DNA of 64,000 nt from Salinibacterium sp. NK8237 (GCF_015864955.1 NZ_JADYWE010000001.1:1426001-1490000), one strand, 5' to 3'; shown: positions 16,261 through 25,090, counted from the stretch's first letter. Notes: generated from the sequence alone by a model not told the origin. Translations and numbers: made by a program.

Positions 16261-17331
16261 ATGAAAGCGATCACGTTCAGCAAGCATGGCGGAAGTGAAG
16301 TTCTGGAATACAGCGAAGTAGACCGACCGTCGCCCGGCGTCGGCGAGGTTTTACTCAAAATTCACGCCGTCGCGATTAACCATGGACCTGATATTGAGAC
16401 GAGGCGTCGGGGCTTCGGCATGGGGGCTATTGCAATGCCGCACATCGGCGGTGTCGATCCAGCAGGCGAAATCGTCGAACTCGGAGCCGAGGTGACTGAA
16501 TTCGCGCTCGGTGATCGAGTTGCCGTGTATCCAGTCATCGCCTGCGGTGTCTGCGAATTCTGCAGTGATGAGGCATCGGAAAACTACTGCAGCAACTCCG
16601 TTCTCTACGGCGTTCAAACTGACGGAGGCAGGGCAGAGTTTGCGGTCGCCCCAGCATCACAACTCGTTCGCCTGCCTACGACAGTCTCGTACGAAGCAGC
16701 CGCCGCGCTCGGAGTCGCTTACACCACAACTTGGCACGGGCTTATGGAGCTCGGCAAGTTGACCGCCGACGACACGTTTCTCGTTGTCGGTGCCGGCGGT
16801 GGATGTGGCGTTGCCGCAGTTCAGCTCGCCAAAATTTACGGCGCCACGGTCATTGCGATTACTGGTTCTGAATGGAAACAAGAGAAAGTTCGTGAGCTCG
16901 GGGCTGACGCAGTATTCAGCTACCGTGACAAGGACTGGCCGGACAAGGTGCGAGAGTTCACCGGGGGCCGAGGAGTCACTATCGCCTTCGACAACGCGGG
17001 GACAGAAACTCTGCCGTCGAGCATTAGTTGCTTGGCTCGCGGTGGTCGCCTGTTCTGTTCCGGCGGCACCACTGGTTTCGAGGTCTCACTAGATCTGCGT
17101 CAGCTTTACCGCAACCTTATTAGCCTCCTGTTTTACGTACAGGGAGGAAAAGCCGACATGGAAAAACTCGTCGCGCTTGTCGCGGATGGATCTCTGAATC
17201 CGGTCATCGACCGCATCTACCCGCTAGAGAATGCAGCCGACGCCGATAACCACCTCGACGCGCAAGGGCAGTTTGGCCGAGTTGTGCTTGCCGTCGCTGG
17301 AGACGTTCCCGCCGCCGGCGAATATATCTAG
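16261..17331 (+). CDS. Medium-chain zinc-type alcohol dehydrogenase / quinone oxidoreductase-like protein
   Basis: A 356-residue MDR-superfamily oxidoreductase. A GroES-like N-terminal domain carries HIGGVDPAGEIVELG and a structural-zinc Cys cluster (CGVCEFC, then Cys eight residues later). A Rossmann domain starts at VVGAGGGCGVAAVQLAK. The usual first catalytic-zinc Cys is absent (NHGPD instead of a GVCHTD-like motif), so it may reduce a double bond or quinone rather than oxidise an alcohol. ATG 16261 follows a GAGGGAG; a GTG at 16237 is the alternative. Operator-like sites G and H lie upstream, linking it to the catabolic cluster. Confidence 0.85.
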   Translation: MKAITFSKHGGSEVLEYSEVDRPSPGVGEVLLKIHAVAINHGPDIETRRRGFGMGAIAMPHIGGVDPAGEIVELGAEVTEFALGDRVAVYPVIACGVCEFCSDEASENYCSNSVLYGVQTDGGRAEFAVAPASQLVRLPTTVSYEAAAALGVAYTTTWHGLMELGKLTADDTFLVVGAGGGCGVAAVQLAKIYGATVIAITGSEWKQEKVRELGADAVFSYRDKDWPDKVREFTGGRGVTIAFDNAGTETLPSSISCLARGGRLFCSGGTTGFEVSLDLRQLYRNLISLLFYVQGGKADMEKLVALVADGSLNPVIDRIYPLENAADADNHLDAQGQFGRVVLAVAGDVPAAGEYI

Positions 17332-17397
17332 CCCACTCCCGGCCTCGGCCTAACGCGGTGATCTGTCACGCAGGGAACAAAGCCCCAATCAATTGTT

Positions 17398-17435
17398 CAT
17401 ATGGGCGCTCCTCGAACATGAGAAGCGCCCATATG
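17398..17435. terminator. Large stem-loop after the dehydrogenase gene
   Basis: Perfect 12-bp arms (CATATGGGCGCT / AGCGCCCATATG) around a 14-nt loop, 66 bp after the dehydrogenase stop and 106 bp before the FGE gene. There is no T-tract. It could be a terminator, an mRNA 3'-end stabiliser or an operator. Confidence 0.45.
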
Positions 17436-17541
17436 CGTATCCGACGGATGCTGATGACACGCAAAAATCGGCAATAGGCGCATAAGGAGTGCCTTGGCCG
17501 GCAAGACGGTCGGCGAGCAACCACCGGCGTAGGCTGGAACG

Positions 17542-18582
17542 ATGGATGACGCAACACCGTCGAGCTGCGGAGACAGCTGCACCTGCACCCCCCAACGCAG
17601 CGCTGCAGCCCCCTTGGGCATGCCGCTCTCGGCACCGCCTGCGGCATCCGTAACTGCGATATCTGATGCGACGGCGGCATCCGCGCGATCCGCAACAACC
17701 GCGGCCGGAACTGGCGACCACCTCATCGAGCACGCTGCGATTCCCGCGGGCACCTTCGTGATGGGCGACTCGTCGGGCGACCGCAACGCGGCCGATGGCG
17801 AACTGCCGCAGCATCCGGTCTCCCTCGATGCATTCTCGATTGACGTCAGTAGCGTGACGAACGACGACTTTGCACGATTCGTGAATGCGACGGGCTATCT
17901 CACCGAGGCAGAAACCTTTGGCTATTCGGCAGTTTTCCATCTCGCTGTTGACGCCCCCGAGGAAGACATTGTGGGGCGAGCTGCGGGAGCACCCTGGTGG
18001 TTCGGCGTGAACGGCGCGGATTGGAAGCACCCCGGTGGCCGCAATTCATCCCTTGAGGGCTTGGGCGATCATCCGGCCGTGCACATCAGCTTCAACGACG
18101 CCGAAGCCTATTGCGCGTGGGCCGGACGCCGCCTCCCCACCGAAGCCGAGTGGGAGTACGCCTCTCGCGGAGGTCTCGACCAAACCAAGTACCCGTGGGG
18201 TGACGACGAAATGGATGCCGGCGGCTGGCGCACGAACATTTTTCAGGGTGACTTTCCCCGCACCAACACCATGGACGACGGATATCTCACTACCGCGCCC
18301 GTGCGCAGCTTCGAGCCCAACGGCTACGGACTCTTTCAAACGGTCGGCAATGTGTGGGAATGGTGCGCCGACTGGTACGACGCGAATTACTACGCGACGC
18401 TGCCCGCCGACTCCCCCACCGACAATCCCGTTGGCCCCCAAAGCGGAAACGTGCGGGTGCTGCGCGGCGGCAGCTACCTGTGCCATATCTCGTACTGCAA
18501 CCGGTACCGCAACTCGGCCCGCTCACAGAACACGCCAGACTCGTCAATGGGTAACGCCGGGTTCCGCACGGTCGCGCTGTAG
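17542..18582 (+). CDS. Formylglycine-generating enzyme (sulfatase-maturating, FGE/SUMF1 family)
   Basis: Oxidises the Cys of type I sulfatase CxPxR motifs to formylglycine using O2 and copper. The 346-residue protein shows the FGE-sulfatase fold motifs (GTFVMGDSSGDRNAADGE, GAPWWFGVNGADWKHP, RLPTEAEWEYASRGG, GNVWEWCADW). The terminal LRGGSYLCHISYCNRYR stretch has the two catalytic/copper Cys (about C314 and C319), then NTPDSS and GNAGFR. That places it among true FGEs rather than EgtB-like relatives. A Cys-rich N-terminus (SSCGDSCTC) precedes the domain. No sulfatase gene is in the window, so the partner must be elsewhere. Confidence 0.93.
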   Translation: MDDATPSSCGDSCTCTPQRSAAAPLGMPLSAPPAASVTAISDATAASARSATTAAGTGDHLIEHAAIPAGTFVMGDSSGDRNAADGELPQHPVSLDAFSIDVSSVTNDDFARFVNATGYLTEAETFGYSAVFHLAVDAPEEDIVGRAAGAPWWFGVNGADWKHPGGRNSSLEGLGDHPAVHISFNDAEAYCAWAGRRLPTEAEWEYASRGGLDQTKYPWGDDEMDAGGWRTNIFQGDFPRTNTMDDGYLTTAPVRSFEPNGYGLFQTVGNVWEWCADWYDANYYATLPADSPTDNPVGPQSGNVRVLRGGSYLCHISYCNRYRNSARSQNTPDSSMGNAGFRTVAL

Positions 18583-18608
18583 GTGCGATTCGCGCTGTAG
18601 GTGCGATT
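18573..18608. repeat. 18-bp perfect tandem duplication across the FGE stop codon
   Basis: CGCGCTGTAGGTGCGATT occurs twice, head to tail. The first copy contains the in-use TAG stop of the FGE gene. Confidence 0.9.
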
Positions 18609-18626
18609 CAACCGCAGCAACCAGCG

Positions 18627-19493
18627 CTAGGGCGTTGCCACCTCAAAGGTGTTGCACGAGTCCGGCCCACCGTTGAGCCCGGTCGTAAACCACTGCTGAC
18701 GCTTATCGCTCGAGCCGTGCGTCCACGACTCGGGAGTCACTTCGCCCTGCGTTGACTCCTGGATGCGGTCGTCGCCGATAGCCGATGCTGCACTCAGAGC
18801 ATCCGCAATTTGGGCATCCGTCACGGGATCAAGAAAGGCCTCCCCGTCATCATCGGTGATGGTGGATGCTGCGCCTACCCACGCTCCCGCGAAGCAGTCT
18901 GCCTGCAGTTCGAGGCGCACCGAATCGGATGACGGGCCTGTTGTTTGACGGTCGAGGCCCTCCATAATCCCAGTGGAGTTCTGAATGTGGTGGCCCCACT
19001 CGTGGGCGATGACGTACATCTCGGCGAGTGGCCCGCCGCTGGATCCGAAGCGAGAGCGCAGATCATCGTAAAACGCGGTGTCGACGTAGATCTTCTCATC
19101 GGAAGGGCAATAGAACGGCCCCGTCGCGCTGGTTGCGCCGCCGCATCCGGTGTTGACCTGCTCAGTGAAAAGAACAACGTTGGTGGTGCGGTAGCCGTCG
19201 ATTTCACCTTCCCAGTAGGTGTCGAGCGAGTCAGCGGCCCCGGCGATCCGGCAATCGATGTCGCTATTGGCTTTTTCTGCCGTAGTGCATTCCGTGAGCG
19301 CTTGACCCTGCTCTTGCTCCCCGCTCGTTGCGCCGCCACCCACGAGCCCCGTCAAGTCCACGCCGAGAACTTGAGATGCGATGAATAGGCCAACTACCAG
19401 CAGTGTGCTGCCGCCGCCCACCGCGATGCCGGTGTTGCGGCCGCGTCGCGAGACCTTGTCGGGATTGATACGGGCGTTGTCGTTGAACGTCAT
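18627..19493 (-). CDS. Neutral zinc metallopeptidase, YpfJ family membrane-anchored protein
   Basis: A 288-residue protein with a short cytoplasmic N-terminus (MTFNDNARINPDKV), one TM segment around residues 22-40 and an extracytoplasmic peptidase domain. The zinc site is in MYVIAHEWGHHIQN (an HExxH variant). The downstream LELQADCFAGAW carries the likely third ligand, and the end has the family-typical HGSSDKRQQWF. These are putative secreted/anchored neutral zinc peptidases of unknown substrate. It is convergent with the FGE gene. Confidence 0.87.
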   Translation of the reverse strand: MTFNDNARINPDKVSRRGRNTGIAVGGGSTLLVVGLFIASQVLGVDLTGLVGGGATSGEQEQGQALTECTTAEKANSDIDCRIAGAADSLDTYWEGEIDGYRTTNVVLFTEQVNTGCGGATSATGPFYCPSDEKIYVDTAFYDDLRSRFGSSGGPLAEMYVIAHEWGHHIQNSTGIMEGLDRQTTGPSSDSVRLELQADCFAGAWVGAASTITDDDGEAFLDPVTDAQIADALSAASAIGDDRIQESTQGEVTPESWTHGSSDKRQQWFTTGLNGGPDSCNTFEVATP

Positions 19494-19551
19494 AGAGGGA
19501 ATTTACTACGTGGCACGAGCAGTGGCTGATCTACTCAGATATCCTTGAGGA

Positions 19552-19686
19552 ATGACTTTCATTTCCGTAATCACCGTTCTCGGCAAGGCTGTGCTCGTTG
19601 TCACGGGCGCGATTGTTGCACTCAGCGGCATCGTCCTTCTCGTGAACCTTGCCGTGCCGAGCTTGCTCGCTGGTTTCACGCACTAG
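19552..19686 (+). CDS. Small hydrophobic single-pass membrane peptide (44 aa), hypothetical
   Basis: ATG 19552 is preceded by TTGAGGA and opens 44 codons ending at TAG 19684. The product begins MTFISVITVLGKAVLVVTG and is almost entirely hydrophobic, giving one or two TM helices, with a final LLAGFTH. No family is recognised. It is divergent from the metallopeptidase, 58 bp away, so the two share a promoter region. Codon usage looks like that of its neighbours, but short length keeps confidence moderate. Confidence 0.5.
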   Translation: MTFISVITVLGKAVLVVTGAIVALSGIVLLVNLAVPSLLAGFTH

Positions 19687-19821
19687 AACGTTCGGCATCC
19701 GCGCTGTTCGCAAGGCGCTAGCTATGTCTGCGTGCTCCTGAGCGACACCCACATTTCAGCGATTCTTCGGTCAACTCCGCCACAGGAGTTCTAGGCTAAA
19801 GGCCTACCGAAGGAGAACGTG

Positions 19822-20616
19822 ATGCGCGAGTCCAAAGATGTAGTCCGTCAAATCACCGTCGCCGCGAGCGCGACTTTTGCCCTGATTGGCGCATTCGTAG
19901 GTTCGGGTGCCTACGGCGGAACCCCGGTCGAAGAAGTCGCCGGCGGCGCTCTGAACGCCGACGCCACCGTTATAGCCCCGGCCGGTGCAGCATTCACCAT
20001 CTGGAGCATCATCTACTTCGGCCTTGTGGCCTACGCCGTGTGGCAGATGCTGCCGAAACAGACCAGCACAGAATTGCATCGCCGCGTGGGGTACTGGGTC
20101 GCGGCTTCTCTCGTGCTCAACGCTGCGTGGATTCTCTCGATTCAGTTCGACATGCTGGCTCTCAGCGTTCCTGTCATCATTCTTCTCCTCATCGTGCTCA
20201 TTCGGGCCTATCTGATTACCGTCAAGCTGCCCGCAGCCGGTGCGATCGACACGATAATCACGGATGGCACGGTCGGGCTCTACCTCGGTTGGGTGTGCGT
20301 CGCGACCGCAGCCAACATTGCCGCGTGGCTCACCGCCATTGGGTTTACGGGCTTCGGCATTTCTCAGGATGTGTGGGGTGTGGCAGTAGTGTTCGTCGCT
20401 GGTGCCGTCGGTATCGCCCTCGCCGCCCGCGGCCGCGCGCACTTCGCGCCATCGCTTTCACTCAGCTGGGGTCTTGCGTGGGTTGCCGTCGGACGCCTCA
20501 CCGGTGATCTCATCTCGCAGCCCACCGCGGTCGCCGCGATCGTCGCCCTCGTCGCGGTGCTTGCCAGCGCCGCAGTCTTCACCGCTGCACGCTTGCGCGC
20601 TGAACAGACCGCCTAA
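19822..20616 (+). CDS. TspO/MBR-like tryptophan-rich membrane protein
   Basis: A 264-residue protein with about seven TM helices. The central FTIWSIIYFGLVAYAVWQMLP and VLNAAWILSIQ match the TspO/MBR-related (tryptophan-rich sensory) superfamily, though it is longer than classic five-helix TspO. Relatives bind tetrapyrroles or have unknown roles. AGGAGA lies upstream; ATG 19822 is chosen over the adjacent GTG 19819. Its stop overlaps the start of the downstream MFS gene by one base (TAATG), so the two are translationally coupled. Confidence 0.75.
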   Translation: MRESKDVVRQITVAASATFALIGAFVGSGAYGGTPVEEVAGGALNADATVIAPAGAAFTIWSIIYFGLVAYAVWQMLPKQTSTELHRRVGYWVAASLVLNAAWILSIQFDMLALSVPVIILLLIVLIRAYLITVKLPAAGAIDTIITDGTVGLYLGWVCVATAANIAAWLTAIGFTGFGISQDVWGVAVVFVAGAVGIALAARGRAHFAPSLSLSWGLAWVAVGRLTGDLISQPTAVAAIVALVAVLASAAVFTAARLRAEQTA

Positions 20617-22256
20617 TGGATGACCGACGCGCCTCACGCAAACGCTGGTTGGGCCTCCTCTTCATCAGCATTGCCGTGGCGCTCATCATCGTTGACTCCA
20701 CGATCGTCAACGTCGCCATCCCCTCCGTTGTCGAAGACCTTGACCTCAATTCGACTCAGGTTCAGTGGGTGCAAGAAAGCTACACGCTCGTCTTCGCTTC
20801 GCTGCTGCTGGTGTTCGGCACCCTCGCCGACCGCTACGGCCGGCGCAAGGTTCTGCTCATCGGTGTCGCCATTTTCGCGCTCTCGTCGATCCTCGCCGCG
20901 ACTGCTGCGACCGGCGAATTGCTGATCGCCTCGAGACTCGTGCAAGGCATCGGTGGGGCCATGATCTTGCCCTCCTCCCTCTCCACTATCAACGCGACTT
21001 TCCGCGGTCGCGAACGCGCCATCGCCTTTGCCGTCTGGGGTTCCACGATCGGCGGCATGGCGGCTGTTGGCCCGCTCCTCGGCGGCTGGCTCACGACCTA
21101 CTACTCGTGGCGTTGGGCCTTCGGCATCAACGTGCCGCTCGGCGTGATCATCGTCATCGGCATCCTGATCTTCACGATCGAATCGAAGGAGCCTTCAGCT
21201 CAACGACGAGTGGATGTTGTGGGCGCGCTTCTCTCGGTCGTTCTGTTCGCTTCGCTCGTCTTCGCTCTCATCGAGGGCCGCAGTTTCGGCTGGTTCTTCA
21301 GCGATACCCCGCCCGACTTCTGGACGTGGGATGTCTCGCCTATCCCCTTCGCGTTCGCCCTCGCTCTCGTGAGCGGCATCGTCTTTGTGCGCTGGGGTTT
21401 CGCTCGCGAGCGTGCAGGCAAGTCAACGATGCTCGCGTTTGGACTGCTGAAGATTCCATCGTTCCGCAATGGAAATATCGCCGCGATGATTGTCTCGCTT
21501 GGTGAGTTCGGCATCATCCTGTCACTGCCACTGTGGTTGCAGAATGTGCTCGGCTACGACGCCCTGCAGACGGGTTTCGTGATTCTCGCGCTCGCCATTG
21601 GTTCATTCGTCGCAAGTGGTTTCGCGGGTGCTTTCGGCAACAAGGTGACACCGGTCACGATCGTGCGCGTCGGCATCGGCGCCGAGATCATCGGCATTCT
21701 CATCGTCGCTTTCGTGCTCAGTCCGGATGCCGTCTGGTGGCACATCGCGCCCGGGCTCTTTATCTACGGCTTCGGTGTCGGCCTCGCGACGGCGCAACTC
21801 ACGAGCGTGGTGCTCAAGGACGTGCCGCTCAGCCAGTCGGGTCAGGGTTCCGGAACACAGAGCACTGCCCGCCAGGTCGGCTCCGCGCTCGGAATCGCCA
21901 TTCTCGGCACCGTGCTCTTCGCGAGCCTCGGCACTGGCCTCGACGCCAAGCTCGCTGACCGTGCCGAGATCCCCGCCGAAACCCGCAGCGAGATCGTGGA
22001 CCTCGTCGTCGATACTGCCGGCACCGCCATCAGCACCCTCGATGAAACATCGCCGGATGCCGCAGCCGACGCCCGTCAAGCCTTCACCGATTCGACACGG
22101 TATTCCGCACTCGCGGCTGCCGGTTTCCTTGCGTTTGGATTCCTCGCCAGCCTCCGTCTCGACGGCGGACGCCGCGGCGACGACGACACCGAGGGTGCCG
22201 ACGGTGCCGGCGCACGCAGCACTGCAGAGTCAACTGACGATTCAGGGCGCGAATAA
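20616..22256 (+). CDS. MFS multidrug efflux transporter, DHA2 family (14 TM)
   Basis: A 546-residue EmrB/QacA-type exporter. N-terminal WVQESYTLVFASLLLVFGTL is typical of TM2. Motif A is LADRYGRRKVLLIG, motif C is PLLGGWLTTYYSWRWAFGIN, and the second half shows SGQGSGTQSTARQVGSALGIA, a DHA2 signature. The acidic C-terminal tail after residue 515 is probably cytoplasmic. It is coupled to the TspO-like gene. The substrate is unknown. Confidence 0.92.
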   Translation: MDDRRASRKRWLGLLFISIAVALIIVDSTIVNVAIPSVVEDLDLNSTQVQWVQESYTLVFASLLLVFGTLADRYGRRKVLLIGVAIFALSSILAATAATGELLIASRLVQGIGGAMILPSSLSTINATFRGRERAIAFAVWGSTIGGMAAVGPLLGGWLTTYYSWRWAFGINVPLGVIIVIGILIFTIESKEPSAQRRVDVVGALLSVVLFASLVFALIEGRSFGWFFSDTPPDFWTWDVSPIPFAFALALVSGIVFVRWGFARERAGKSTMLAFGLLKIPSFRNGNIAAMIVSLGEFGIILSLPLWLQNVLGYDALQTGFVILALAIGSFVASGFAGAFGNKVTPVTIVRVGIGAEIIGILIVAFVLSPDAVWWHIAPGLFIYGFGVGLATAQLTSVVLKDVPLSQSGQGSGTQSTARQVGSALGIAILGTVLFASLGTGLDAKLADRAEIPAETRSEIVDLVVDTAGTAISTLDETSPDAAADARQAFTDSTRYSALAAAGFLAFGFLASLRLDGGRRGDDDTEGADGAGARSTAESTDDSGRE

Positions 22257-22274
22257 CCGCCCTGTAGGGATACA

Positions 22275-22315
22275 AAAAGGCTGCCGCCCCACACAGCGTG
22301 GGGCGGCAGCCTTTT
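22275..22315. terminator. Bidirectional Rho-independent terminator
   Basis: A strong hairpin AAAGGCTGCCGCCCCAC / GTGGGGCGGCAGCCTTT with a 5-nt loop and A/T tracts on both sides sits between the convergent MFS and acyl-CoA oxidase genes. Confidence 0.9.
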
Positions 22316-22331
22316 CTGCAAATCAGCGCAG

Positions 22332-24458
22332 TTAGCGGCGCTTCTTCTGCTTGAGATCCTTTTCGTGCACGGGCTCTTCGCCGCTTTCGCGACGCGCGGC
22401 GTAGTAGTCGCGAGCCTCGTTCTGGCGCTGAGCTTCGATGCCCGAGGCGATCGGTGCGCGCACCAGTTCGTCGGTCAGACCGAACGCGGCCACGAGATCC
22501 AGCGCCTGCGGACGCAAGCGCGGAAGCAGACGGTCATCGATGTAGTCGGTGATGGCCTGCGCACGGTTCGTGGAGATGCGACCGTGCATGAGGTACCACG
22601 CGAGGTTCTTCTCGATGAGCGTGAAGCCGAAGAGGTCACGCAACCAGGTCATAACCTGAGCGGTGTCCTTGTCTTCGATCTTCTCGATGGCGCGGGTGAA
22701 CGCCTCCCACTGCAGCAGCTCGCCATGCGCGTACGCGGTCATGATGAGCTGGTTCTGGTGGCTGTTGAAGAGAGCGGCAGCCTCAGCCTGCGGAAGCTTG
22801 CTCGCCGGACGCAACTTGCCGGCGACATCCGCCACCATCGTTTCGACACGGTCGGTGAGCAGCTGGCGCTGGGAGTCGGTGTCGCGAACGTAGCCGATGG
22901 AGCGGGCGGTTGAACCGAAGTCCACGACGTTCTGGGCGAAGCGGCGAAGACCCGTGCGGTTGACGGCAGCCTCGTTGACCTGGTCGGCAACGTAGTGAGC
23001 CATGGCACCGGCATCCGCTCCGGCGAACTTGCGGGAGTAATCGGTGAGCAGTCGCTTGGCCACGAGTTGCAGCAGCACGTTGTTGTCACCCTCGAAGGTC
23101 ACGTAGATGTCCATGTCGGCGCGCATCTGCGTGAGGCGGTTCTCGGCCATGAAGCCCGAGCCACCGCAGGCTTCGCGAGCCTCTTGCAGAGTGTCGAGGG
23201 CAGCCCACGTGCTGAGGGGCTTGAGGGCCGCGGCGATGGTTTCGAGGTCTTGGCGATCGGCATCGGTATCGGTGCGGCCGGAGAAGACGCCGTCGAACTT
23301 GTCGAGGAACTCCTCGTGCGCGAACGACATCGCGTAGGTCTGAGCCAAGCGCGGCAACAGGCGACGCTGGTGACGCTGGTAGTCCAGAATCACTTCTTCG
23401 TTTGTGTTGCTGGATGCCGTGAACTGTCGGCGCTCCGAACCGTACTTGATGGCGATGTTGAGGGCCAGCTTGCTCGCGAGCACCGCGGCGCCATCGAGCG
23501 AAACCCGGCCCTGCACGAGGGTGCCGAGCATCGTGAAGAAGCGACGACCGGGGCTGTCGATGTCGGAGGTGTATTCGCCGTTCTCGTCAACGTTGCCGTA
23601 GCGGTTGAGGAGGTTGATGCGCGGAACACGAACGTGGTCGAAGTGGAGGCGACCGTTATCGATACCGTTCAGACCACCCTTGAGGCCGTCATCTTCGGTC
23701 GAGATTCCGGGGAGCGCGCCGTTGTCGTCGCGCAGCGGAACATAGAACGCATGAACGCCGTGATTGACGTCCTTGGTAATGAGCTGCGCAAAAACGGTAG
23801 CGGCCTTGCCGTGGAGCGCCGCGTTGCCGAGGTACTCCTTCCACGCAGCGCGGAACGGGGTGTTGATGACGAACTCATCGGTGTCGGGGTCGTAGGTCGC
23901 CGTCGTGGCGATGCTCGCGACATCCGATCCGTGACCGATCTCGGTCATCGCGAACGCACCGGGAGTCTTGAGGCTCATGATGTCGGGCAGCCACTTGTCG
24001 TGGTGCTCCTTGGTGCCAAGGTGAACAACGGCGGAACCGAAGAGGCCCCATTGCACGCCTGACTTAATCTGCAGCGACGGGTCAGCGAGCACGGTCTCTT
24101 CGAACGCGGCAATGTTTCCGCCGTGGTTGTCGTCGCCGCCGAGGTCAACCGGGAACGCGCGGTGAACAGCGTTGTTGTCGACCAGCAGTGAGAGCTGGTG
24201 CAGCACGCGCTCACGGTGGTCTTCCATCGAGAGGCCGTCAACGCGGTGGAACTCGGGGTTCGACATGAGCGTGCGGGACTCTTTGCGCTCCTTCGCCCAC
24301 TTGCCGAGAAGGTATTCGCCCAACCATTCGACATCGATGGTGGGGGCAGCGGCAGCACTATCTGTCGTCGCTGCAGTGGGGGAAGTTGCGGCGTTGTTGG
24401 CGGGGGTGGATGACTCCGGCGCCGACTCGGTCGCCGTGTGGTCGTGAACCTGGGTCAT
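22332..24458 (-). CDS. Acyl-CoA oxidase / acyl-CoA dehydrogenase family flavoenzyme
   Basis: A 708-residue enzyme with peroxisomal-type acyl-CoA oxidase architecture: an N-terminal helical domain (LTLMSNPEF-like region; SRTLMSNPEFHRVDG is seen), the flavin-binding middle domain (GAFAMTEIGHGSDVASIATTATYD) and two C-terminal helical domains. The catalytic base lies in MDIYVTFEGDNNVLLQL (Glu of YEG-like). It would carry out the first step of beta-oxidation, forming trans-2-enoyl-CoA with FAD. Whether O2 or ETF is the acceptor is not decidable here. The first 35 residues (Ala/Thr/Ser-rich) look disordered. The C-terminus is Lys/Arg-rich. Confidence 0.88.
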   Translation of the reverse strand: MTQVHDHTATESAPESSTPANNAATSPTAATTDSAAAAPTIDVEWLGEYLLGKWAKERKESRTLMSNPEFHRVDGLSMEDHRERVLHQLSLLVDNNAVHRAFPVDLGGDDNHGGNIAAFEETVLADPSLQIKSGVQWGLFGSAVVHLGTKEHHDKWLPDIMSLKTPGAFAMTEIGHGSDVASIATTATYDPDTDEFVINTPFRAAWKEYLGNAALHGKAATVFAQLITKDVNHGVHAFYVPLRDDNGALPGISTEDDGLKGGLNGIDNGRLHFDHVRVPRINLLNRYGNVDENGEYTSDIDSPGRRFFTMLGTLVQGRVSLDGAAVLASKLALNIAIKYGSERRQFTASSNTNEEVILDYQRHQRRLLPRLAQTYAMSFAHEEFLDKFDGVFSGRTDTDADRQDLETIAAALKPLSTWAALDTLQEAREACGGSGFMAENRLTQMRADMDIYVTFEGDNNVLLQLVAKRLLTDYSRKFAGADAGAMAHYVADQVNEAAVNRTGLRRFAQNVVDFGSTARSIGYVRDTDSQRQLLTDRVETMVADVAGKLRPASKLPQAEAAALFNSHQNQLIMTAYAHGELLQWEAFTRAIEKIEDKDTAQVMTWLRDLFGFTLIEKNLAWYLMHGRISTNRAQAITDYIDDRLLPRLRPQALDLVAAFGLTDELVRAPIASGIEAQRQNEARDYYAARRESGEEPVHEKDLKQKKRR

Positions 24459-24544
24459 GGCTATCTCGATTCGTCAAAGTTCGGTAATCACACGCTACGA
24501 CTGGTCTTCGCGGGGGCAAAGCGGGTCGTGCACCATCAATGAAG

Positions 24545-24568
24545 CGGATGCCGGACCCACCGCATCCG
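24545..24568. repeat. CGGATGC/GCATCCG inverted repeat upstream of trxA
   Basis: CGGATGC and GCATCCG face each other across a 10-nt loop in the 230-bp spacer between the acyl-CoA oxidase and thioredoxin genes. It may be an operator or simply two copies of a word that is frequent throughout the window. Confidence 0.35.
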
Positions 24569-24688
24569 TTTGTGCGAAACCGCAAAACAGCCGCCGTAGC
24601 GTTGTGGGATGTAGTGCGAAACTCGGTCGTCCGACCTCGGGAATCTTTCTTCAGGCACGGTTGTTGGGCTGCATGAAAGGATGTAACT

Positions 24689-25090
24689 ATGTCGACAATC
24701 ACTCTCACCTCAGCAGACTTTGGCCAGGCGGTCACTAAAGACGGAATCCTCCTCGTGGATTTCTGGGCCGAATGGTGTGGCCCCTGTAAGCAGTTCGGGC
24801 CCATCTATGAAGCCGCAAGCGAAGCCCACCCGGACATCACGTTCGGCAAGGTAGACACCGAAGACCAGCAGGAACTCGCTGGCGCAGCAGGAATCACGTC
24901 GATTCCGACGCTCATGGTTTTCCGTGAAGGCGTACTCGTCTTCTCACAGCCCGGAGCTCTCCCCGCTCCTGCTCTCGAGCAGGTTATTGAAGGCGCCAAG
25001 AACCTCGACATGGTTGAGGTTCACAAGCAGGTTGCCGAGCAGCAGGCTGCAGCAGAAGCTGGCGAAGCGCCGGCTGAGCACTCTCACTAA
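24689..25090 (+). CDS. trxA: Thioredoxin
   Basis: Cytoplasmic disulfide reductase of 133 residues with the active site WCGPCK (Cys30/Cys33) after LLVDFWAEW, the cis-Pro motif SIPTLMVFREG and a normal fold. It is about 25 residues longer than E. coli TrxA because of a C-terminal Ala/Glu-rich extension ending EHSH, seen in several actinobacterial thioredoxins. AAAGGATG precedes the ATG. Confidence 0.93.
   Translation: MSTITLTSADFGQAVTKDGILLVDFWAEWCGPCKQFGPIYEAASEAHPDITFGKVDTEDQQELAGAAGITSIPTLMVFREGVLVFSQPGALPAPALEQVIEGAKNLDMVEVHKQVAEQQAAAEAGEAPAEHSH

Noticed and set aside
22995..24062. A 355-codon plus-strand frame opposite the acyl-CoA oxidase gene
   Set aside because: It is the complementary frame of a highly conserved flavoenzyme; codon composition is that of an antisense shadow.
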